A DNA stretch of 15,971 nucleotides from an uncultured Actinomycetes bacterium (lineage in GTDB: Bacteria; Actinomycetota; Actinomycetes; Nanopelagicales; Nanopelagicaceae): positions 1 to 15,971 of the forward strand of contig CAJBLC010000054.1 of the NCBI GenBank assembly GCA_903953805.1, in the 5' to 3' direction. The notes beneath the pieces are model-generated. The model searched no databases. It saw only the letters and a program-made list of their open reading frames with translations, and had not been told where the DNA came from. The position numbers and the translations under genes were made by a program. This document shows, one piece after another, positions 1-6,435 of this stretch. Within the stretch, counting starts at the first letter, position 1, and the number at the start of each line of letters is the position of its first letter.

Positions 1-662
1 CCAAGCGTGTCACCAGAAGAATGAGCATCGCCGATCTCTTCAATCATTTTTGCACTGGTCGATGAATCAAAACAGCGAACCGGATCGGCATCCACCAGAG
101 CTTGATCATCAGATGTCGGCAATGCTGAATCTTCTGGTACCGAAACAGAGCCGATGGAGAGAACATGAGAGAGAATCTTTACTCCGATTGTCTGATCCAG
201 AAACGCTCGAGCAACGGCCCCTAAGGCGACGCGAGCAGCTGTCTCTCGAGCACTCGCCCTCTCCAGAATTGGTCGTGCATCATCGAAGGCATATTTCTGC
301 ATCCCAACGAGGTCGGCATGTCCAGGGCGAGGTCGTGTAAGTGGTGCATTGCGTGCAAGAGCCGCCAACTCCTCACTATCAACGGGATTTGGGTTCATAA
401 CTTTCTCCCATTTTGGCCACTCTGAGTTTCCAACAGTCAGCGCGATAGGACCACCTTGCGAACGACCGTGTCGAACCCCACCAAGCAATGTAACGACATC
501 TGCTTCAAAGTTTTGGCGCGCACCTCGTCCTACGCCGAGACGACGTCGGGCCAGGTCGGTATCGATCATCTCACTTGTGATCTCAACGTGAGCTGGGAGT
601 CCCTCGAGAATCGCAGTAAGTGCCGGGCCGTGTGATTCGCCCGCCGTTAGCCAACGTAACAT
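1..662 (-). CDS. aroC: chorismate synthase, N-terminal 220 residues (3' end beyond the window)
   Basis: Chorismate synthase makes chorismate from 5-enolpyruvylshikimate-3-phosphate using reduced FMN; it is the last common step of aromatic amino acid synthesis in the cytoplasm. I translated the minus strand from the ATG at 660-662. The protein opens MLRWLTAGESHG with the family motif GESHG at residues 8-12. It continues with GVRHGRSQGGPIAL at 62-75, RPRPGHADL at 110-118 and the second signature RASARET at 135-141, and the frame stays open to base 1. The family is usually near 390 residues, so a little over half is visible. No strong Shine-Dalgarno precedes the ATG; a GGA lies about 8 nt upstream. 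The start overlaps the TGA of an open stretch that continues in frame from the upstream peptidase gene (TGATG). The other shikimate gene here, aroE, is two genes upstream. Confidence 0.97.
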   Translation of the reverse strand, partial: MLRWLTAGESHGPALTAILEGLPAHVEITSEMIDTDLARRRLGVGRGARQNFEADVVTLLGGVRHGRSQGGPIALTVGNSEWPKWEKVMNPNPVDSEELAALARNAPLTRPRPGHADLVGMQKYAFDDARPILERASARETAARVALGAVARAFLDQTIGVKILSHVLSIGSVSVPEDSALPTSDDQALVDADPVRCFDSSTSAKMIEEIGDAHSSGDTL

Positions 663-745
663 CAGTGATCCATTCTCATCAGGAGTTCGAGGTCAGGAGG
701 TAATTCTGTCAGATCTCCCCGCTCCCTCGTGCCGAAATCAGAGGA
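662..745 (-). other. 27-codon open extension after the prepilin peptidase stop, ending on the aroC start
   Basis: The gap between the peptidase TAA (746-748) and aroC stays open in the peptidase frame for 27 codons. It ends in TGA (662-664), which overlaps the aroC ATG (660-662) as TGATG. The encoded tail is charged and leucine-rich (it contains RERGDLTELPPDLELL). It has no good start of its own, since the first in-frame ATG is only five codons before the TGA. It may be a former C-terminus cut off by a nonsense change, or chance. I see no terminator or promoter in the gap. Confidence 0.4.
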
Positions 746-1162
746 TTAGACCGAGAGAAGAGCTCCAAAAATCAGCGCAGGAGCAAAGGGGATCGATTTT
801 GGCCAGTGACGGCTTCTGAGATAGATCAGCGCAATCTGAATCAGGGCGAAACACGATGCGAAGATCAGGGCGCTCACCGTTCGATCACCACTACCCAAGA
901 GCATGGCCAGAACCAGAATCAGTTTTGAATCCCCCGCGCCGAGAGAGCGCATCCGTATCAAGGTGAGCGGTAGGAGAATGACGGCGAAAATAAGGGCAGC
1001 CATCAGAGCCTTGGGCATGACATGAATGTCGAAGATATACAGAGCTGTTGATAGCCCGAGCATTGCAAGAAGGAGTGAATTCGGAATTCTCCGCGTTCGA
1101 AGATCGATCCAAGAAATCCAAATGCCGATAGTGAGAAGTATTAGATAGCGAGAAATGTTCAT
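746..1162 (-). CDS. A24-family prepilin peptidase, short form without methylase domain
   Basis: This is a 138-residue, very hydrophobic membrane protein. It carries both catalytic aspartates of the aspartic type IV prepilin (leader) peptidases: Asp20 in WIDLRTRRIPN and Asp78 in the GxGD-type motif GAGDSKL (75-81). The N-terminal cytoplasmic cysteine and methylase region of full PilD is absent, as in Flp/Tad-type or stand-alone actinobacterial enzymes. About four membrane segments are visible. The ATG at 1160-1162 has AGGG six bases upstream. The gene lies 39 bp after aroE and 83 bp before aroC, the same place as Rv2551c in M. tuberculosis. No pilin or secretion genes are in the window, so the substrate is unknown. 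The reading frame stays open for 27 codons past the TAA. Confidence 0.85.
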   Translation of the reverse strand: MNISRYLILLTIGIWISWIDLRTRRIPNSLLLAMLGLSTALYIFDIHVMPKALMAALIFAVILLPLTLIRMRSLGAGDSKLILVLAMLLGSGDRTVSALIFASCFALIQIALIYLRSRHWPKSIPFAPALIFGALLSV

Positions 1163-1201
1163 ACTCGACCCTAAATGGAGTTCTACAACGCCATTCTCTC
1201 T

Positions 1202-2011
1202 TTACTGTGGGTGTGCGTTAATCCCAGATAAAGCTACCGAGAGTAATTCGCTCCGCATTGCTGCGTAATCGAAATCGACTTCGGCGATGAGATGGATAGC
1301 ATCAAGCGCCTGTTCCACGAGAAGATCGATGCCATGCAGAACCTTCCCTCCCAATTGACTCCAAGCAAATGCAAGTTCAGTTGGCCATGGATTGTAGAGA
1401 GATTCAAAGAAAAGGCCATCTGCACTTTGTAACGTCGATGCCAAATGATCTGCAACGCCAGCAGGTGTGGTGTTTACAACAAGGTCATATCCCTCTAACG
1501 AGGAACCCATTGGAATCGCAGCAAGGATTGCCTGTGGCGCGATTGATGAGAGGAGATCTAATCGCTTAGGGGTTCGAAGGAGAACATCAACACGTGTTGA
1601 GCGATCAGCGAGAGCTCCGAGCAGAGCACGGGCCGTTCCTCCGCCACCAATAAGCGCCACACGGTCAACTGAATAAGGTTCGAGAAGTCTTTTGAAAGCG
1701 GTCAGATCTGTCGAAGTACCGACATACCCATCGCCCCGTCGGATCAATGTGTTTGCGCTTTTAATTTGCGTTGCGTTCTCATCGAGGAGAACGAGAGGAG
1801 AATCGAAGACTCGCTCTTTGAGGGGCATCGTCATGTTGAACCCCGTCCAGTTTTCAGAGATTGATTCTGAAAGAAATGGGATCAGCGCCGCTTCAGGAAC
1901 ATCTATCGCAGAGTAATCACCTTTCACGCCAAGGATTGAATATGCATGATTATGGAGCAATGGAGATAACGAATGCGATATCGGTGATCCCAAAACAGCT
2001 GCTTTAATCAC
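1202..2011 (-). CDS. aroE: shikimate 5-dehydrogenase
   Basis: AroE reduces 3-dehydroshikimate to shikimate with NADPH in the cytoplasm. From the GTG at 2009-2011 the product is 269 residues, a normal length. The substrate-site segment GSPISHSLSPLLHN covers residues 8-21. The catalytic pair is Lys65 in NMTMPLKE and Asp102 in TSTDLTAF. The nucleotide-binding loop IGGGGTARAL is at 121-130, followed by NTTP at 180-183 and the C-terminal EQALDAI near 233-239. I chose the GTG because it forms a GTGA overlap with the mltG stop (TGA 2008-2010) and places the family start directly before KAAVLGSPISHS. An ATG at 2054-2056 would add 15 residues lying entirely inside mltG. Coupling to mltG is likely. Confidence 0.95.
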   Translation of the reverse strand: MIKAAVLGSPISHSLSPLLHNHAYSILGVKGDYSAIDVPEAALIPFLSESISENWTGFNMTMPLKERVFDSPLVLLDENATQIKSANTLIRRGDGYVGTSTDLTAFKRLLEPYSVDRVALIGGGGTARALLGALADRSTRVDVLLRTPKRLDLLSSIAPQAILAAIPMGSSLEGYDLVVNTTPAGVADHLASTLQSADGLFFESLYNPWPTELAFAWSQLGGKVLHGIDLLVEQALDAIHLIAEVDFDYAAMRSELLSVALSGINAHPQ

Positions 2012-3009
2012 TTGAAAAGTCCATTCGCCAAGTTGTTGTTGTAGAGCGTAACCCAACTCTGGAACTCTTCGAAGCTCTTAGTAAACCGAGTGTCATGAGG
2101 CTTGACGGTAATGAAATAGAGCCAATCCCCTGCAACAGGATGAAGTGCAGCGTTGATGGCGTCCAACCCTGGATTGGAGATAGGTGTTGGCGGTAGACCG
2201 GTATTGAGATAGGTATTGAATGGTGATGCAATACGGGTCTGCTTTGCTGATAAAGCGATCCTCCCACGCGTATTGAGTGCATACTGCACTGTTGAGTTTA
2301 GTTGAAGTGGCATATTGATCTTCAGGCGGTTGTAGATGACCTGTGCTGCCTTCCCATAGTCCGCTGCATCTGCCTCGATCTGAATCAGTGAAGCAATCGT
2401 CAATATTTGGTAGGGGGAATATTTGCCATATCCAGAGAGAATCGAGGTGGAGGAAATCCGGTCAGAGAAATTTTTGACCATTTCCTGAAGTGCCTGGTTC
2501 CTCGTCGTCCCTTGAGCAAATGAATACGTTGCGGGGAAGAGAAAACCTTCAACAGATTGATGGACCCCAAACTCCGATGGGATTGATAGATTTCCGGTCG
2601 GCCCAGATATCTCATTCGCCTTAAACGTCGACAGAATGTCAGCAAGAGTGGAACCTTCGATGACTCGGATCAACCCCGAATTGCGCGACGGATCGAGTAA
2701 TTGTGTGAGCGCCTGCTTTGAGGTGATATGGCTATCGATTGTATGTAAACCAGGCGATATAGAGAGCGAGCGAGGATCGCTAATTGCTAGTTTTATAAAG
2801 GAAGAAGATTTAAGAATCACGCCATTTCGCTCAAGGTCGGCAGCGATGGATGAGCCGTTCTCGCCTGAACTTACCGAAATCTTTACTGGTGCTCCCGCGC
2901 TCCCTTCCGGATATTCAGTTGAAGGTGAAGGAAGAAGAACGAAAGCACCTGCGATACCAATTATTACAAGAGCCCCTGCTGCGATGAACCGCTTGTGGAG
3001 AGGTTTCAT
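2008..3009 (-). CDS. mltG: endolytic transglycosylase MltG (YceG family)
   Basis: MltG is a membrane-anchored lytic transglycosylase that cuts nascent glycan strands and is thought to set peptidoglycan chain length. The 333-residue product starts with a basic stretch and one membrane anchor (about residues 8-27), followed by an extracytoplasmic region. A LysM-like segment is expected near 40-130. The catalytic YceG domain shows EGFLFPATY at 154-162, ASLIQIEAD at 206-214 (Glu212 aligns with the conserved catalytic Glu), YNRLKINMPLQLNSTVQYAL from 226, then NTY at 265-267 and GLPPTPISNPG at 271-281. The ATG overlaps the ruvX stop (ATGA, 3006-3009) and the stop overlaps the aroE GTG. All family hallmarks are present. 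Confidence 0.95.
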   Translation of the reverse strand: MKPLHKRFIAAGALVIIGIAGAFVLLPSPSTEYPEGSAGAPVKISVSSGENGSSIAADLERNGVILKSSSFIKLAISDPRSLSISPGLHTIDSHITSKQALTQLLDPSRNSGLIRVIEGSTLADILSTFKANEISGPTGNLSIPSEFGVHQSVEGFLFPATYSFAQGTTRNQALQEMVKNFSDRISSTSILSGYGKYSPYQILTIASLIQIEADAADYGKAAQVIYNRLKINMPLQLNSTVQYALNTRGRIALSAKQTRIASPFNTYLNTGLPPTPISNPGLDAINAALHPVAGDWLYFITVKPHDTRFTKSFEEFQSWVTLYNNNLANGLFK

Positions 3010-3440
3010 GGTTGGCGGTCTTGTAAGCGTTCGTGCGCCAAGGCGGCTTCAAGAATCTCGGCCGCTGCTGCAGAGTCGATAAATTCTTTGCTCGCTCGAG
3101 AGTCTTTACCAGCGGAGCGAAGCTTTGCAGTGGCACTCACAGTCGATAAACGTTCATCCACCATCCGAATAGGAAGATCCGACATTGAAGTCACAAATTC
3201 AATAAATTTCGCAACAGAATCCATCTTCGCGCTCTCGCGACCTGAGAGATGACGCGGCTCCCCCACGGCTATGTAGATTGGTACATACTCCTCAAGAAGG
3301 GCGCGAATAGCCTCCGCAAGTTTCTCATCCTGTGCTTTCAAGGCGGTGAGTGGCGTGCAGACAATTCCTTCAGGGTCGCAAACAGCCACACCTATACGGA
3401 CGTCACCGTAGTCGAATGCGATTCTCCGGCCGCGTTGCAC
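3006..3440 (-). CDS. ruvX: Holliday junction resolvase-like protein RuvX/YqgF, pre-16S rRNA processing nuclease
   Basis: The product is a 144-residue RNase H-fold protein of the YqgF/RuvX family; in E. coli YqgF acts on the 5' end of pre-16S rRNA. The acidic catalytic positions are visible: Asp10 in AFDYGDVRIGVAV, Glu61 in VGEPRHLSG, the VDERLST segment at 94-100 (Asp95, Glu96), and Asp122 in IDSAAAAEIL. The start is the GTG at 3438-3440, whose first base is the last base of the alaS TAG (TAGTG). A GGTGA-like Shine-Dalgarno sits about six bases upstream inside alaS. The stop overlaps the mltG ATG. Position and order match Rv2554c of M. tuberculosis. Confidence 0.95.
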   Translation of the reverse strand: MQRGRRIAFDYGDVRIGVAVCDPEGIVCTPLTALKAQDEKLAEAIRALLEEYVPIYIAVGEPRHLSGRESAKMDSVAKFIEFVTSMSDLPIRMVDERLSTVSATAKLRSAGKDSRASKEFIDSAAAAEILEAALAHERLQDRQP

Positions 3441-6124
3441 TACTTCACCAAGATGGCTGAAAGCGCAACCTTCATCTCATGGATAGCATCATCAATCTTC
3501 GCAGGCGATGTTCCTCCGCCTTGTGCGAAGTCATCTTTACCACCACCGCCGCCGCCGAGAACTGTCGATCCAACCTTCACAAGAGCACCTGCCTTGACAC
3601 CAGAAGTTCGAGCCTCATCTGATGCGGCAACAACGAGTGTGACACGGTCACTATTGATAGAGAGGAGCGCTACTACTGAATGTGCATCTCGGTTACGTAG
3701 ATCCAGAGCCATGGTTCGTAAATCATCGCCCGAGATACCGTCGCCCACTTGGGTAATAATTACCTTGGATGGACCGATTTTCTCTTGACGGCCAAGTAAT
3801 TGTGTAGCCGAAGCAAGTGCTTGCGCCGATTTAAGTGCGGCCAATTCCTTCTCAATCTCTCTCATCTTTTCAAGGAGATCAGAGATTCGCTCTGGGAGTT
3901 CTTCTACTCGAGAGCCCTTAATAAGTTCTGTCAGTTGGTTAAGCAGAATATGTTCACGGGCGAGGAAGTTGAAAGCATCCGCTCCGACAAGTGCCTCCAC
4001 TCGTCGAACACCAGCGCCAATCGACGTCTCGCTCAAAAGCTTCACTAAGCCGAGTTCAGATGAGGAATTTACGTGGGTTCCACCGCAGAGCTCGCGAGCC
4101 CAATCTCCAACGGAGACTACGCGGACTTTATCGCCGTATTTCTCACCGAAGAGCGCCATTGCACCGATGGCTTTAGCCTCTGGCTGTGACATCTCCTGTG
4201 CAGTAACCGCGAGATTCTCAAGAAGGAGGGTATTTACGCGAGATTCAACATCATTGAGTACTGACGCCGGTACCGAGCCTGTAGATGGAAAATCAAAACG
4301 GAATCGACCAGGCGAGTTCTCTGATCCAGCTTGCGTAGCAGTTTCACCAAGTGCTTCACGGAATGCCTTATGGACCATATGGGTTGCCGTGTGTGCCCGT
4401 GAAATCGCCATGCGACGATCATTATCAATCTTTGCAAAGACGCTTTGATCAATCTCAATAGCACCTTCAGAGATTCGACCGCGGTGGATGTAAAGACCAG
4501 GAACCGGACTCTGAACATCATCAATCTCGACAGTGGCACCATTTGAAAGCGTAATAACTCCGCCATCCGAGAGTTGACCGCCCGCCTCTGAATAAAAAGG
4601 TGTTCGGTCGAGAACGATTTCAACTTCGCTTCCTACGCTCGCCTCTCGAACTTCTTTGCCATCTACGAGAATCGAACGGAGTGAACTCTCAGTCTCGGAT
4701 TGGGTATATCCAAGGAATTGAGTAGCACCAACACGGTCAATCACCTTGCGGTATTCACTCAAATCGGTATGTCCAGATTTTTTGGAGCGGGCATCAGCTT
4801 TCGCCCGATCCTTCTGTTCTTTCATCAAGCGACGGAATCCAGGTTCGTCGATAGCAAGACCTTGTTCGGAGGCCATCTCTAATGTGAGATCGAATGGGAA
4901 GCCGTATGTATCGTGAAGTTTGAAAATGGTATCTCCAGCAAGAGCAGGGCTCTTAGTCTTCTTCACATCTTCAACAGCGAGATCAAAGATCGTAGTGCCG
5001 CTCTTGAGTGTTGAGAGGAAGGACTCTTCTTCAGCTTCCGATACTGCCAAAATTCGATTCTGGCCTTCAACCAACTCAGGATATTGAGGACCCATTGCAC
5101 CAATCGAGGCCTTGATGAGCTCGGCGAGATTGTGATCCGGCGCTCCGAGGATTCGCATATTGCGAATGGTTCGACGCATCATGCGGCGAAGCACATAGCC
5201 TCGGCCTTCATTTCCAGGTAAGACGCCATCACCGATAAGCATCATCGCAGTTCGTGCATGATCTGCAACAACCCGCAGCGCTACATCAGATTTCTGATCA
5301 ACTCCGTACTTTGCTCCGGAGAGCTCAGTTGCTCTATTGAGAATCTGCATCGTTGTATCGATCTCGTAGATATTCTCAACACCTTGAAGGAGGGCAGCCA
5401 TGCGCTCCAAGCCAAGGCCAGTATCGATGTTCTTTGCAGGAAGTTCACCGAGAATTGGGTAACTATCCTTACCGCCGCCTTCGCCGCGAATGTTCTGCAT
5501 GAAGACGAGGTTCCAGACCTCGAGATAGCGGTTCTCATCTGCGATTGGGCCGCCTTCAGCGCCATAGGCAGGTCCACGATCGTAATAAATCTCTGAACAA
5601 GGGCCACATGGGCCAGGCACTCCCATCGACCAGAAGTTATCTGCCATGTCGCGACGCTGAATGCGATCCAGCGGAACACCGATCTTCTTATGCCAAATAT
5701 CGGCAGCCTCATCATCATCGAGATAGACCGTTACCCAAAGACGTTCTTCTGGGAAGCCATATCCCCCGTCGGCTATTGGCTTTGTGAGCAGCTCCCATGC
5801 CATGGCTATGGCGCCCTCTTTAAAGTAATCACCGAATGAGAAATTTCCACACATCTGGAAGAAGGATGCATGTCGCGTTGTCTTTCCAACTTCATCAATA
5901 TCGAGAGTACGGACACACTTCTGCACCGATGTCGCTCGCTGGTAAGGAGGTTTTACTTCGCCGAGGAAGAATGGCTTAAACGGAACCATTCCTGCGTTAA
6001 CAAGAAGGAGATTCGGATCGTCAGCAATCAGGGATGCCGAGGGAACGACTGTATGAGTTAATCCTTGACTATTTCCAGATTCAAAGAAGTTCAGCCAACG
6101 CGATCTAATTTCTGCGGAGTTCAC
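3440..6124 (-). CDS. alaS: alanyl-tRNA synthetase
   Basis: AlaRS charges tRNA-Ala and edits mischarged Ser/Gly. The 894-residue length is normal. The class II catalytic domain starts with SAEIRSRWLNFF and includes HTVVPSASLI (24-33), NAGMVPFKPFFLGE (43-56) and RHASFFQMCGNFSFGDYFKE (84-103). The editing domain keeps the zinc set His578 and His582 (HTATH) with Cys680 and His684 (CGGTH). The C-terminal DHHA1-type domain ends in the normal glycine-rich GGGGGGKDDFAQGGG near 857-871. The start is GTG at 6122-6124, three bases after the DUF948 stop, and it aligns with the usual AlaRS N-terminus. The stop shares one base with the ruvX start. No key residue appears to be missing. Confidence 0.98.
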   Translation of the reverse strand: MNSAEIRSRWLNFFESGNSQGLTHTVVPSASLIADDPNLLLVNAGMVPFKPFFLGEVKPPYQRATSVQKCVRTLDIDEVGKTTRHASFFQMCGNFSFGDYFKEGAIAMAWELLTKPIADGGYGFPEERLWVTVYLDDDEAADIWHKKIGVPLDRIQRRDMADNFWSMGVPGPCGPCSEIYYDRGPAYGAEGGPIADENRYLEVWNLVFMQNIRGEGGGKDSYPILGELPAKNIDTGLGLERMAALLQGVENIYEIDTTMQILNRATELSGAKYGVDQKSDVALRVVADHARTAMMLIGDGVLPGNEGRGYVLRRMMRRTIRNMRILGAPDHNLAELIKASIGAMGPQYPELVEGQNRILAVSEAEEESFLSTLKSGTTIFDLAVEDVKKTKSPALAGDTIFKLHDTYGFPFDLTLEMASEQGLAIDEPGFRRLMKEQKDRAKADARSKKSGHTDLSEYRKVIDRVGATQFLGYTQSETESSLRSILVDGKEVREASVGSEVEIVLDRTPFYSEAGGQLSDGGVITLSNGATVEIDDVQSPVPGLYIHRGRISEGAIEIDQSVFAKIDNDRRMAISRAHTATHMVHKAFREALGETATQAGSENSPGRFRFDFPSTGSVPASVLNDVESRVNTLLLENLAVTAQEMSQPEAKAIGAMALFGEKYGDKVRVVSVGDWARELCGGTHVNSSSELGLVKLLSETSIGAGVRRVEALVGADAFNFLAREHILLNQLTELIKGSRVEELPERISDLLEKMREIEKELAALKSAQALASATQLLGRQEKIGPSKVIITQVGDGISGDDLRTMALDLRNRDAHSVVALLSINSDRVTLVVAASDEARTSGVKAGALVKVGSTVLGGGGGGKDDFAQGGGTSPAKIDDAIHEMKVALSAILVK

Positions 6125-6127
6125 GGA

Positions 6128-6412
6128 TTAATCATGATCCTTTGATGAAGAGCGCTTTCGACCTATAAAGGAAGAGGCAGCGCCGGTGAGCAGTTTGAGA
6201 ATATTGGAGTTCTTATCGACGAGAGTTGAGAGGGCTTGATTGATCTTCTCCGTGGCCTTCTCTGCCGAGGTGGTAATCCGATTGACACTTCGAATCGTCT
6301 TCTGAACCTCATCGATGAGGCGCGCTACCCGGAAGACGGCGTAGGCGATCGCCCCTGCGATCAGAAGAAGGGAGACTGATGCGATGATTGCGGCGATTCC
6401 ACCTGGACCCAT
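6128..6412 (-). CDS. DUF948 family membrane-anchored coiled-coil protein
   Basis: The product is 94 residues with one N-terminal membrane segment (about residues 5-27, IAAIIASVSLLLIAGAIAYA). A heptad-like helical stretch follows (VARLIDEVQKTIRSVNRI, about 29-46) and the tail is basic and serine-rich (GRKRSSSKDHD). This is the layout of DUF948 proteins, which are often found beside alaS in Actinobacteria; their function is not established. The ATG at 6410-6412 has AGGAT about eight bases upstream. The gene lies 23 bp after the AAA+ protease and 3 bp before alaS, so it is almost certainly cotranscribed with both. A role as a membrane scaffold or partner is inference. Confidence 0.8.
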   Translation of the reverse strand: MGPGGIAAIIASVSLLLIAGAIAYAVFRVARLIDEVQKTIRSVNRITTSAEKATEKINQALSTLVDKNSNILKLLTGAASSFIGRKRSSSKDHD

Positions 6413-6435
6413 ATCGCAATCCTACTCGACCCTGC

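Noticed and set aside
50..591. Two plus-strand open frames at the left edge
   Set aside because: The minus strand here is the uninterrupted aroC coding sequence with both family signatures; the plus frames are its shadows.
2012..2056. Longer aroE start at the ATG 2054-2056
   Set aside because: The extra residues are encoded wholly inside mltG and lie before the conserved AroE N-terminus; the GTG at 2009-2011 makes the GTGA overlap seen elsewhere in the run.
3540..3560. GGN triplet run in alaS as an unusual repeat
   Set aside because: A glycine-rich stretch near the C-terminus (GGGGGG followed by Asp and AQGGG) is normal in AlaRS.
3249..3788. Plus-strand open frame of 179 codons opposite ruvX and alaS
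   Set aside because: It lies fully antisense to two clearly conserved genes, has no recognisable domain or ribosome site, and its proline/serine/arginine-rich composition is typical of a shadow frame.
1162..6433. Identical 11-mer TACTCGACCCT just upstream of both the prepilin peptidase (1162-1172) and DUF948 (6423-6433) starts
   Set aside because: Two copies only, the part in common is mostly a ribosome-site-like AGGG plus a few bases, and there is no symmetry or further extension; probably chance.
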